Below, piece after piece: positions 1 to 10,075 of a stretch of DNA of 15,722 nt. Made by a program: the position numbers and the translations under genes. The notes beneath the pieces were generated by a model. That model was not told the origin of the DNA, did not search any database, and saw only the letters and a list, made by a program, of their open reading frames with translations. The number at the start of each line of letters is the position of its first letter. Position 1 is the stretch's first letter. This stretch comes from Sporothrix humicola. Its lineage: Eukaryota > Ascomycota > Sordariomycetes > Ophiostomatales > Ophiostomataceae. The DNA lies in NCBI GenBank assembly GCA_021396245.1, contig WNYE01000185.1, positions 1-15,722 of the forward strand, in the 5' to 3' direction.

Positions 1-139
1 ATTTTTATTTATTTATTAATTCTTTATTATTTTTTTTATAAATTATTTTTTTTATTTAAAAATTTAACGTTTTTAAATATTAACTTATTATATTTAAAAT
101 ATATATTAAAATTAAATTTATTAACGCCCAACCACACTA
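1..139. other. AT-rich tract at the left edge
   Basis: Nearly pure A/T sequence with T runs at the start and no readable protein on either strand. It contains only isolated CG dinucleotides. From about 121 the sequence changes abruptly to a C-rich, G-poor plus strand that leads into the palindrome cluster. I see no gene, promoter or terminal inverted repeat that can be defended here. Confidence 0.5.
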
Positions 140-420
140 TAACACCCGCGGGTATAAATTTAATAAATACCACTCAACCACCTTTTAACGCACGCGGGTA
201 TTAAATCCAACCACTCCCAATTAGTCACCTTTTAACGCCCGCGAGTATTAAACACAACACTAATAAACTTTATTTACGCCCGCGGGTATTAAAGCCGACA
301 CCAAACTTACATTTTATTTTACGCCCCCGGGTGTTAAAATATCCCCCCTTATTCCGACGTACGTATAAATTAAACTAAATTTTAACTTTCAAAGTTTTAT
401 AACACTCACGGGCGTTAAAA
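140..420. repeat. Left cluster of six GC-rich palindromic repeats
   Basis: Six copies of an imperfect palindrome with core TTAACGCCCGCGGGCGTTAA lie at about 140-158, 183-205, 230-252, 273-293, 317-339 and 397-420. The first five start 43-47 bp apart, so the array behaves like a loose tandem repeat; the last is 80 bp further on. Differences between copies are mostly transitions (CCC/CAC, GGG/GAG, GCG/GTG/GTA), as expected for C-to-T decay of one ancestral palindrome. The spacers differ from one another, which argues against a simple satellite. The plus strand here keeps many CA dinucleotides but almost no TG. The function is unknown; it could be the subterminal repeat of an element or a subtelomeric repeat. 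Confidence 0.8.
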
Positions 421-2718
421 TAAATATACCGTATAAAAATAATATATTTAATTATATTCGTTTATTTATATACATAACGCCGCTTACTAACGAAACCTTA
501 AGTCCCAAATATCTTATAAGATGGCCATAAATAATAAAAACGTAAATAATAAACTAAAATTAAGCTCACTAAGATACCGTATCTTCGTAGTTAACAACTT
601 AATAAAAGTATCTTAATCTTCGTAATAAAAGCTTATATCTTTTATTTTTTAAACCGCCCATTTATCGTTGCCGTATACAACAAATAATACGATGTCGAAG
701 TAAATCCTATTACGGTTACAATAGACCCATTTTTACTCTTTGTACCAGTTTAACGGTACTATATAAGTATAATAACATAAGAAATTCGTAAACTTTAAGT
801 TACTCGGTAACGTTTTAACTTAATACCAAAGGGTACGCTAGCTAAAGACGTAAAAATAATCGCCGCCAAAAACTACGCGCTTAACGTAATCTTAGCCAAT
901 TATACGCGACTAGATTTAGCAAATATAACACCCAAACACGTTATCGTAATACTTTTCCAGTCAATCCTTAATAATCTCGATTATACAGCCACTCTTAACC
1001 TAATTTTACTCCCACACAGTCAACGAGGCAATATTCTTTAACGGTAACTTAAATATATCTCGGTCGGCCGTCTTTTACCTTTTTACTTATTATACTTATA
1101 ACGTTTATACCGCGTTTAATCGTTTCTCGCGTCGCTTTATTTTACGCTACCGCTAAAGCTTATTAAACCGCTCTCGGTTAGTTTATAGCTAAAGCTTTAG
1201 TGGTATAACTACGTTAATATTTATATAGGTTAAAACTTTATTTTTATTAATAAACACAAAAACCTTATAGTTGTTACACTTAAGCTAAATCGGCGCGTTT
1301 TAACGCCGTATTAAACAATTATCACCAAGCTTACCGTCGATAAACTCGTTAATAATAACCCGCCGACACAACGTTATTTCAATATATACCGCCATAGTAT
1401 ATTAGTTATTAATAACCAAATTATCGCCGCTCTCCTCCACTAACTTACTCCTACTACTCGTATTCTAAACAACTAAAAAGCGGCCAACTATATTTATAAA
1501 ACGCGCGGCCCGGCCCGTTTATTATACAAAGTCGACCATCCCATAAAGTAACCTCGTATAAATAATCGTAATAATATTTAATAAATTAAATCCAACGCCT
1601 AACGCGGTCGTCGTAATAAACCAACCGCCGTTACTAAAAATCTCGTCGGCTAAGTTTATAAGCGTAATTATTTTATCTTCGTTTTTCTATTACGTAACTA
1701 CTTTAAAAATTTATACGTTTAAAGCGTTATAGTTATTATACATCGTATAAAAAAGCTTAACCGCCAAAGTAATACCCTCGTTTATAATTTATACGTAAAT
1801 AAACTTTAAATTATTATACTTAACATCTTCGTCCCGCTCTACCTTAAATACGAGTAACTTAACTTGTTCCATTACGTCGGTTATAATATATACTTCGTAT
1901 TAAATATTCGGCCGGCTTATTATTTGTTTAAACGAGAATATAAATATATCGCCGGTACGTCGGCGGAAAAAAGACTTAACCGTCGGAGGTAAAGTTATAA
2001 TTATAAAAACGACGAGGCGCCCATACTTTAAAATATCGGCCATAGTAGTTATAACCGGGCGGTAACTAGTATCGTACAAAAACGTATAACACTCGTCGAT
2101 AAAAACACGGCTTAATTTAAATTACTCGATTAACGTATATAAGTATTAACTGAAGCTTTCGTTAACGAACGTGTCTGTAGTAACTACGATTATTTTGGTC
2201 GATTAAAAAAAAACACTAGTTAAAGCCTCGTCGTGTATAAAGTAAACTAAACTCGCCTCGTTCGCTTTATATACGAGTTAACGGGCTAAAGTAATAAAAA
2301 AGATAACGATAACTATAACGTCCCTCCGAGTTAACCTCGTAAATACGTTAAAAGTAATACTTTTATTAACCTCGATTAATAATACAACTATTATAACTTA
2401 ACTTTACTTTAAAACTAACGAGCTTTTTATTAAATTTTATTATACTTTATTTTTAAATATCGCGCCGAGGCCGTATATTTAAGTTAATATTTAGTTTACT
2501 TTCTCCTTATCAGTAAGTTAATTTAAAACAACTTATAATACTATAACGTCGCGCTTTTCGTCGTAAACTTTACCGCTAAATACCTTTAATTTTAAATCGT
2601 TTTAATCGAAAAAACTAAACCGACTAATAAACAAAAAGTTTTACCAGTAATAGCTTATTTTAACAAAGGCTATAACGTAAAAAAGTAACAAACCGAACGG
2701 TGTTTTCGAACTTTGTAT

Positions 2719-3477
2719 ATAGTTGGCGTTAACGGTCACCGTGCTATGTATAGCCTAAAGATTATACGCACTGTTTATCGACCGCCTCGTCGGGTTAAGC
2801 TCGCCGGTTAACGGGTCTACGTCGTTTTTATTGTCGCTTGGATTCGATTTTAACTCGAGTAGTACGCGTTATATACCGTAAATCTCGCGGCCGATCGTAA
2901 TAGCCACGTTATAGTACTTAGCGATATTAAGCTTAACGCCGGTCGTAGCGTTAATGTAACTTTATAATAACCGAGTTAACTTAACCGACGACTAAACGCT
3001 TTACCGTACGTTATCCTTTTACTCATTATATAATTCGAAAAACACTAGTAACGTAACGGGTACTTTAAACGGTTTAAAATCGTTTAAATTATTAATAAAA
3101 CCAAAGTCGTTAAAGTTATTGGTAAAATTATTAATAATATTACTAATATCGTTTACTTCGTTTCCTTCGTATACCACGTTAAACGAGTTACGTCAAAGGT
3201 AATTATAACGAATCACCGGTATAACAAAGTCGCCCACGGTCATAACGAACAACTTCTTATATAGAAAAACTTAAATAATATATACGACGATTAGTTTAAC
3301 CAAACGAATAAACAACGTATATATAACCTTCCGCTTTTTATTTAATATACTGAACATTTTATCATAGTTAATTAAAAAAACGACGGTCGTTTAATAAATG
3401 TATACATTACGGATAATTTACGTAGAGTTTACGTATTACATCGTTATAACCTTAAGGTTACGCTTAAGTTACCCGCT
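2719..3477 (-). other. Tyrosine-recombinase-like region inside the RecQ relic
   Basis: Upstream of the helicase core the relic has, in order: S-G-(stop for Q)-L-K-R-N-L-K-V at 3448-3477, like the S/TG-L-R-x-S-E-L box I of tyrosine recombinases; Y-Y-N-V-A-I-T-I-G-R at 2887-2916, where box II (RHxxAT...) would fall; and A-I-H-S-T-V-T-V-N-A-N-Y at 2719-2754, with His and Tyr nine positions apart as in the GHS...Y motif of XerD-type enzymes. The expected box II Arg-His pair is not visible. The resemblance is seen by eye and the fold is inferred. An alternative is chance similarity in a conserved fungal domain of unknown function. Confidence 0.45.
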
Positions 3478-5175
3478 TTACAAATAATAAATTAAAAGAA
3501 GCTTTTACTGTAATTAAGTAATTATAACTAGTTAATTCTTTATAGTAGACTTAATTAAGTCGTTTTAATCGCCGTTACGGTAAAACGTATATACACGGGC
3601 ACGTATTAACATCTCGGAAAAATAATAAAGCTACACGTTCTTTAAGTCTATAATAAACGACTCGCTTACACTACGCCGGCCGAAGTGGTCTTTAATATCG
3701 CCGATTTTATTTAGCTTAAATAAACATACGTCCCACTTACTACCGAATAACTTAACTACACGACTTTTTATATCGTCGAGTAAAACCTAATAACCGGCCG
3801 TAAACTTTAAAATTAAAATTTAATTACTTTTATATACTAAAACTTATTTATTAACCTTTTAAAATATCTCGGGCGTAATTATAATAGTACGACGGATATT
3901 AACGTTATATATTATTTAGTTCGAGATCGTATTATTAACGTTAAACGAGCCGTTAATTAATTACCGTTTATATTAATTTAAAAAGTGTATAATATATTAA
4001 TTAAACGCTTTATCGTCGTTAAAAATAAACGAAGTTATAATCTTTACGAGTTTTAAAAAATAATCGTAAACGACGAGTATATAAATTTACTATATTACTA
4101 CGGTTAAACTCGGTGTATATAAATAGCTTTTAATATACTTAACCGGTTTAATAATAATACCTATAACAATACAAAAGTAAAAAAAAAAATTATTATATAC
4201 TTTACTTCGTATATTATACTTTACAAAAGTAAACAAATAAACCTAAATAACTTCGTCGAGCTAAATACACCGCTTTTCTTCGTTACCGTCGTTTACGTAA
4301 CGAACATAAAGTTTATACTTTACGTTATCGACGTCGTTCTTTACTACCTTTTCGTCGTCGTTTTCGTTACGTTCGTCTAAGTCGTTAATATCCCGCTTAA
4401 ACCGTATACGACTTATACTTTAATAACGTTAACGACGGGTAGTTTACGTAAAAAAGTACGTTTTTACCGTATTTAACTTTTACTATTACGTGTTTATAAA
4501 ATATATCGCTAACAACTACTTAATATTTTTTTTTTTAAAACATTTCGTTCGTATAAAAAACATAATATACCGTTTAATAACGGTAGAGTACTTTTTAAAG
4601 CTTTAACGTATAAAGGGTAAACGGAACGGGATAAAATAAAGTTTTTCGAACGAGGTATTATATACTTATAACAAAACGTTTAACGGTGTATAACTTAATA
4701 TAATTTTAATAATATTTATTTAACGGCGTACGTTTTATTAAAGTTAAATACTACACCGAGTATTTTATTTTTTAGTAATAAATACTAGTAACGGAGCGTC
4801 GCCAACGAGAGTACGGCGAGACTAATGTTAATTTAGTTTTAAAAAAGTTAAAACGGTGGCGGCGGTAATAAAAAAAAAGTTTCGTTCGTTAAAATATTCG
4901 TTTTATTTAACGTATTTAACTTAACTAAACTATATATTCGTTTAATAATTAAAGTTAATAAACGTTACTTAATCGGCTTATTTTTTCTTTATAATAATAT
5001 TATATTATTTAATAAGGGATAATAAAAGTTTATTTATCGTAAAAAAAATATTAATTTAATAAACGGTGCCGTTTAAAACGACGGTTTAAGGTTTAATAAT
5101 TTATATAGTTTTATATTATACTTAAATAAACGTAAAAATCGATTAAATATTTTACTCGTCGAGGCGTTTATTTAA

Positions 5176-5442
5176 ATAAGTAAGTTTATAACGTTTTTAA
5201 AATGAGGCTTCGTTAAAAAAAATATAATCGTACTAAGGGTATTTATTCTTTTAAAAAATAATTAACCCGACGATAAGGTAAAACTCGTTGGGAAAACGTT
5301 CGAGCGTAAATAAGTGTTTAAATTTTTTGTCGTCGAAAGTGTTAAATAAATTTTTTAAAGTTTAACCTTTAAGTTAATAACCGCAGAAATAACGTTTGAA
5401 CTCTTTTCGACCCGAGTTAACATTATATTTACAACTTAAACA
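5176..5442 (-). other. Paired C2H2-like zinc fingers at the N-terminus of the RecQ relic
   Basis: Finger 1 reads C-x2-C-x13-Y-x3-Y: the cysteines are at 5440-5442 and 5431-5433, and Tyr stands where the histidines should be. Finger 2 reads Y-x2-Y-x13-Y-x3-Y, with zinc-ligand positions at 5239-5241, 5230-5232, 5188-5190 and 5176-5178. Tyr in place of Cys (TGC to TAC) or His (CAT to TAT) is exactly what RIP produces, so both were probably C-x2-C-x13-H-x3-H fingers. They match the two-finger N-terminal module known from fungal RecQ-like proteins and likely served DNA or protein binding. Confidence 0.65.
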
Positions 5443-5553
5443 AATAAAAGTATTATAGTCGTTGTTGAACTAAACGTACTTCTCCGTTATTATAAAGCTA
5501 TCGTCGTACGTTAAGGTTTAGTTAGTTTGTGGTTATAGTGGTCGAACGTTTAT

Positions 5554-5942
5554 AGTAACATATATTGTTTAAGATAGAATAATACTCGAAAAAACCGAGT
5601 AAATCTCGTGTAACAAACAACACACGCGTTCTAATCGTGTTTCCAAATAGTTAGCCCTTTATTTTTTTTTCTACTTTTTTCCAGAAACTAAGTTTTTCTT
5701 TTTAACTCGGTGGAAAATATACTATATAAAACCTTTAAACACGAAATGTAAGTCGGTATAACACGTATAACGCCGGTAAAATAAACGAAGTTACACTAAA
5801 CTATTAAATTAAAACTTACTTATTACCGTATTAAGTAAGATATATACCCGTACAACACGGCTTTAAAATTAACAAAATAAAAAAACATAATAAATAACAT
5901 TAATTGTTACGAACGTTTACTCGTTTATTGTATAAGAAACAA
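5554..5942. other. Spacer between the RecQ relic and the next relic
   Basis: About 390 bases lie between the inferred RecQ start and the end of the next relic. The RecQ frame continues to look protein-like on the minus strand to about 5,820 (basic, with Gln-type stops), so the true start could lie further upstream than given. I see no palindrome copy and no clear promoter; A/T-rich runs exist but cannot be told from background. Confidence 0.35.
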
Positions 5943-7720
5943 TTAGTTTACGGCGAGTAACGTTAACGTATCCGACGTACGAAGCTCGTTAGTCTTCACT
6001 AACACCTTAAACTTATAGTCTATCTGGCTCCGCCACTCTTAAAGGTTTAACGTTTATTACGTTTCGTTAACTAAAAGTTATATTTCGAGAAAACTTTTAT
6101 CGAATACCTTATTACAACGTACGTCGTCGGTTCACCGTTTTATATCTTTAAAAGTATAATTTAAAAGCTCCCAGAAAACACTCGAATTATTTAACGGTAT
6201 AACTTTCGTAACGAAGTTTAACCTTATAACGTTAATAAACTTATTCTCGTTATATATATCTACGGCCGCCGTCTTAATTAACGGTATATTATACAAAATA
6301 AACGATACGATACAAATGTCCACTAACCGGTAAATAATAACTAGCTTTAAATATTACTCTTTAATCCGCTTTAATACCTACTTCGTATATCGTTCCTCAC
6401 CGACGTTTTTTATTATATAGTACACGTTAACGGACTTTACGGCGGCGTAAACATTTTTTAATACGGTTAGTTTTATAAATATTATAATATTATATTTAAA
6501 ATAATTAATAAAGTCGGCCAGCGGTCGCTACTTATAAATGGTTTTTAAGAATATTTTATTACTACGTAAGTTAAACCGGCGGGTAACGAAATCGACAAAG
6601 CGTTTATAGAAAAATAAACTTAATCTTTTTGAGATATTTACTTTCTTGAATAACCTCTTTAACGTAAACTTATTCGACGTCTTATTATCTATAAACTCGT
6701 CTTACTACTTTATTAATTTAATTTTCTCTATTATCGTTTATAACCGCACCGAGTTTACAATTATAAGGTTTTTTATAATATATTAATTTAAAAAACTTAC
6801 GATAAAAGACGAGAAAAAGATATTATTATCTTCGGCTAAAGCTTATATAATTTTACTAACGCGACTAAAAGCAAATATTATAAAAAAACGGTTTACGTAT
6901 TAACTGAAGCCTTCGATAATTAACTCGTTAAAAATATAAATATTTTCTCGGTTAAAAACTTTTATTACTACCTTAAAAACTAAAGTATTAATAACTTTAT
7001 ACGTTATAACGCGGTTATTTACGTTTTCTATACCCGCTATAACTACGCGGTATATTTTATTAACGACACTCGTATTTAACTTAGCCTTTATAATTAAAAA
7101 CTTACCTTTTACGCCACCGCCCGTTACGTGCTTCGCCGGTTTACTTTTACTTATACCGCCGCCACCCCTCTTTCGTTTATAACGGTCGACCGTTTAAAAT
7201 TAAACGACTTAACTATTAAACGGTTTGTTTATTTCCGTGTCGTTATAAATATTAAAGTTAATTAACTCGCGGAACACGGCTTCGAACAACGTGCCTTACG
7301 GTTTTTCGATAATATTATTAACCTTTTTTTATCTCGCGTCGAAAAACACCTTTATATACTAAATAAATTAATTTATAAAAAGTTAAAACTCGTTATTTTA
7401 AAAGTATTTAAAATAATCTTGTAATATTTAACTTAATTATTAAATCGCCCGGTTAATCGTAACCTACGCGTTATTATACGTATTATTAAGTTCGTTATTA
7501 ATTTAACTCGACGCGGCGTTAAACTAACTCGACGCTTTATTATTTACGAATACCCGGTTAAAGTAACTATACCGGTTATTATAACAAGTCTCTATGTCCG
7601 GTATAATAAAATAAAACGAGCGCGACGTACGTAACAACCGCTACGGAGACGACGGTAACTTAACTTTTACTACGAGTTAACTCGATATAATCGACGCGGC
7701 GGTTTATTAAGTTTAACTCA
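5943..7720 (-). pseudogene. Coding relic of an unrecognised basic protein
   Basis: About 590 codons keep one minus-strand frame, broken only by stops that fit former Gln or Trp. A stop-free run of 63 codons (6132-6323) is just the longest surviving piece, not a separate gene. The N-terminal third is Asn/Gln/Ser-rich. A Lys/Arg patch followed by K-R-G-G-G-G lies at about 7155-7175. Then comes an alternating hydrophobic and basic stretch (about 6,500-7,080) that looks helical, and a C-terminal part rich in Lys, Asn and Thr. I see no transposase, reverse transcriptase, integrase, helicase or nuclease motif. It sits between the two helicase relics on the same strand, so it may belong to the same repeated unit. 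The start near 7720 and the end at the TAA at 5943-5945 are guesses. Confidence 0.55.
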
Positions 7721-8430
7721 ACGAAAAAATAACGAACAATTAGTTATTAATTAAGTCGTTTTTATATTCGAAGTAACGGTTTAATATTAAAATAAATTAC
7801 GCCGTATATAAAGTTATAAATAAAAGTTTTCGATGTATCGCTGAGGGATAAAGATTAAGTAAGATAAATTTAATGTTTTTTTTTCGACGACGTATATAAT
7901 ACGTTAAAAACCGCGGTTATAGTAATATTTATATTCGCGTTTATAAATAATAAATAACGTTATTGTTGTTTTATTTTCGATAAAAAATATATTTTTATTT
8001 TTTTTTTTATTAATTTATTTACGATTTATTTAATTAATATTATAAAGTAAAAAAACTCCGTTATTACCGTTAATTAATTTATTAATTTACGGTAAATTAA
8101 TTTAAGTTTTTAGATTCGATAGTACGTAATAAGTTTTTAAAGTGTATTATTAGTAAGATTAAACTAAAAAAAAAAAATAAAAAATTACAATTAAGTGGTA
8201 AAAATTTACGTTAACGGATAAAAAAAAACCCAACTAATAAACGTATTTAAACGTAAAAACTAATCAAAAGCTAAAAAACAAAATAAAAAAAAAAATTAAC
8301 GAACGGCGCTATTTAACGCCCGCGTACGTAAAATTAAAAAAAAAAGTAACTTAACGACGTTTTTAACGCTCGCGTACGTATAAAAAACTTATTTAATAAA
8401 CGAAAACATTAAAAAAAAAAAAAAAAACGA
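7721..8430. other. Non-coding AT-rich spacer
   Basis: About 700 bases between the unknown relic and the end of the SNF2 relic. The sequence is dominated by A and T runs (for example around 7,990-8,010, 8,167-8,180 and 8,411-8,427). No frame on either strand reads as protein for any useful length. Its only structured content is the two diverged palindrome copies described separately. Confidence 0.5.
8312..8385. repeat. Two diverged palindromic repeats downstream of the SNF2 relic
   Basis: Copies at about 8312-8333 and 8360-8385 share TTTAACGCYCGCGTACGTA. The left arm matches the window-wide palindrome, but the right arm is CGCGTACGTA in both instead of GCGGGCGTTAA, so these form a subfamily. 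They start 48 bp apart, like the left cluster. They lie 50-120 bp beyond the SNF2 stop, so a role in 3' transcript structure cannot be excluded. Confidence 0.6.
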
Positions 8431-9038
8431 TTACTTTTTCATTATATTAACGACCCTTACATTATCGGATATATTTATATTGTCGTCGGTAAAAATTAAC
8501 TCACTTTCGTAAATAAACCTATTATTATCCTCGTCGTTATTTTCGCCGTTATTATTTTCGTTATCTTCGTCGTTATCCTCGTCGTTATCCTTTTCGTTAT
8601 CGTTAACGCCATTAAAATTTTAAATAAAACCTTCACGGAAAGTTACGCTACGGTTATTACCACCGTCGTTAAAGTCGAAGTCTTTTACCGGGTTTATACG
8701 TTCCGCCGACTTTATTAAACGTACAATAATCTTACGCACGATAACGAGTGTATTTTATTTATTACGCTTCGTTTTTTTCGTAAACGTAATTTACACGTTT
8801 TTCTTTTAACGTTTAACCGCGGGTTTATTTTAAATAAAAAGCGTTACGTTTATAGTACGTTTTCTTAATATCGGCGGCCATTTATTACGACGTAACGCGG
8901 CGGAGGTTACGATAACCGGTTAAACGGCGGCGGTTATATTACTTTATATTAACGGTATAAGTTAAAAAATAAACGGTCTCGCGATTAAAAAAGTTAATAG
9001 TTATAAGGTTTAAGGTTAAATACTATTATCGTTAAATT

Positions 9039-9120
9039 AGTCGTTTTCGTTAAGTTAATCGTCGTTAAATTAATCGTCGTTTACTTAATCGTCGTTAACT
9101 TAATTAACATTAACTTAGTT
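9039..9120 (-). repeat. 15-bp coding tandem repeat in the SNF2 tail
   Basis: On the plus strand GTCGTTAAATTAATC-type units recur about four to five times at 15-bp steps, clearest at 9061-9120. On the minus strand each unit encodes Val/Phe/Leu-Asn-Asp-Asp plus a stop that was probably Gln, so the original protein carried a short acidic pentapeptide array. The period is a multiple of three, which fits expansion inside a translated gene before RIP. Confidence 0.7.
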
Positions 9121-9196
9121 ATCGCTTACAAAGTTAACAATATTACTAACCGTTTCGTCGTCAAAGAAAATATCTATACTTTCGTCGAGGTTATCG

Positions 9197-9210
9197 ACGC
9201 CCGCGGGCGT
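9197..9210. repeat. Palindrome core lying inside the SNF2 reading frame
   Basis: ACGCCCGCGGGCGT is a perfect 14-bp palindrome identical to the core of the window-wide repeat. It lies within the readable SNF2 tail, where it encodes T-P-A-G-V without disturbing the frame. Its flanks (CG on the left, AACC on the right) do not extend the usual TTAA arms fully. It may be an in-frame remnant of the repeat or a chance GC-rich coding segment. Confidence 0.5.
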
Positions 9211-9950
9211 AACCTAAACGTTAACTTCGTAAACTAAAGCTTCGCGGTATATATTAAAAAGACTTAGTATAAACTTAACGTTAAAACTATACCGTTTACC
9301 GCGTTTATAATAAATATTTTTAACCCCCACGCGGTTTATCTTACAAACAATACTTATAAACTCCACCGTTACACTAATATTATTTAAGTCGACTAAAACG
9401 ATAACTAAGTCGTTTAAAAAGTACCTTAATTCGGCGATTTTTTCTATGTTAAAAGCTTATACGTTTATAAACGTTAAAAGTTTTTATATAAATTTATTAA
9501 AAGGCACGCCTTAATATAACTTAACGACTTCGTACACGACTAATTCGAAGGCTAAACCACTAAAGTATTCCGGCGTATCTATTATTAATAAAATTTATTA
9601 TACTTATTTTATATAAAAGTACGCCTTTTAAACATAAACGTAATTAAAGTCTTAATTAACAATAGTTTAGTTAACCCCCTTTATTTAGCTAATACGAACG
9701 AAGCGACTAACTATTTGTTAAATTATATTAAAGCTTCAAAATATTTAAACTACTAAGCTTCGGTAATAATTACGGTGGAGGTTTAAACTATAAAAAAAGA
9801 GGGTTATCGACGTTACGAAGACGTCGACGCTTACGGATAAGTCTAAGAATCGGCGTACTACGGTACGGCGGTCCGTTAAAAAGTTAAACGCGCGGATCGT
9901 CTTTATAACTAAGTTAATTTCCGAAAAGACTTATACTATTACTTTGTGTT

Positions 9951-10075
9951 TAAATTAAAAATCGTTAATATAAATTAGATTTATTAGGTTTATTTAATAT
10001 TTGTGGGCGTTATTGTTATACTAACGCCCGCGGGCGTTAATGAAAAAAAAACGAAAAAAAAAATTATAAAAAATA
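9951..10075. repeat. Interruption of the SNF2 relic carrying a palindromic repeat
   Basis: Between the middle and C-terminal SNF2 blocks the protein reading is lost and the frame shifts by one. The segment holds a near-perfect palindrome at 10021-10040 and a half copy (GTGGGCGTTA) at 10003-10012. A- and T-runs border it. It could be an insertion of a small repeat-bearing element or an intron that carries the repeat; splice sites cannot be judged after RIP. Confidence 0.6.

Larger units (their letters stand above)
514..5553 (-). pseudogene. RIP-degraded telomere-linked-type RecQ helicase with N-terminal zinc fingers
   Basis: About 1,680 codons stay in one minus-strand frame with no frameshift; stops fall where Gln or Trp is expected. 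N-terminal C2H2-like fingers lie at 5407-5442 and 5176-5241. A recombinase-like region covers about 2719-3477. The RecQ core follows: a degraded P-loop ending in KS (2359-2367), DECY for DECH (2086-2097), an I-T-L-P-P stretch for TATLPP (1984-1998), a T-A-L-G-V-G-F segment for motif V (about 1580-1620), and two stops plus TGRAAR for QQ-T-GR-x-GR motif VI (1501-1524). A C-terminal CxxC lies at 919-930. Order and length fit the large fungal RecQ proteins often found near telomeres, which are ATP-dependent 3'-5' DNA helicases. The stop at 514-516 follows M-A-I-L. The start at 5553 is an ATA taken as a mutated ATG and is uncertain; the frame stays protein-like as far as about 5,820. It cannot make protein today. 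Confidence 0.85.
8431..9950 (-). pseudogene. SNF2-type helicase relic, C-terminal block (helicase motifs V-VI and acidic tail)
   Basis: Third part of the split SNF2 relic. In the minus frame it reads T-I-R-A, then R-R-T-V-V-R-R-F, D-V-F-V-T-S, S-L-N-L-H-R-N, and at 9685-9720 Q-I-V-S-R-F-V-R-I-S followed by a stop, matching the SNF2 helicase-C signature Q-x-x-GR-x-x-RIGQ with G-to-S and Q-to-stop changes. After the motor comes a tail of about 400 codons: a hydrophobic Val/Asn-rich part, a five-residue Asp/Asn/Gln repeat (about 9040-9120), a basic stretch (about 8,760-8,850) and a long Asp/Glu/Asn acidic run (8,500-8,620). The tail ends M-K-K before TAA at 8431-8433. SNF2 proteins move along double-stranded DNA using ATP. 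The frame differs from the middle block by the interruption at about 9951-10075. Confidence 0.8.

Noticed and set aside
1..120. Terminal inverted repeat pairing with 15609-15722
   Set aside because: A short TTAACGTTTTT-like match exists in inverted orientation, but such AT-rich DNA gives this by chance and no longer alignment or target duplication was seen.
140..420. CRISPR array
   Set aside because: The repeats are palindromic and diverged, spacing is uneven at the end, spacers resemble the background, and the context is eukaryotic with no cas genes.
841..2400. Helitron (RepHel) helicase
   Set aside because: A V-V-F-G-G-D stretch near 850-880 first suggested a Pif1-like helicase, but the DECH, TLPP and QQ-TGRAAR motifs and the N-terminal fingers fit RecQ, and no Rep domain was found.
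6132..6323. A stop-free 63-codon reading frame on the minus strand as an independent gene
   Set aside because: It starts on GTG, and the same frame continues on both sides as degraded protein sequence, with Gln/Trp-type stops. It is the longest surviving piece of the 5943-7720 relic.
10021..10040. Rho-independent terminator
   Set aside because: The palindrome has no loop to speak of, is repeated across the window in coding gaps and clusters, and the organism is inferred to be a fungus.
9951..10075. A defined spliceosomal intron
   Set aside because: GT and AG-like sites can be picked out, but after RIP they are common by chance. I kept the neutral description of an interruption.
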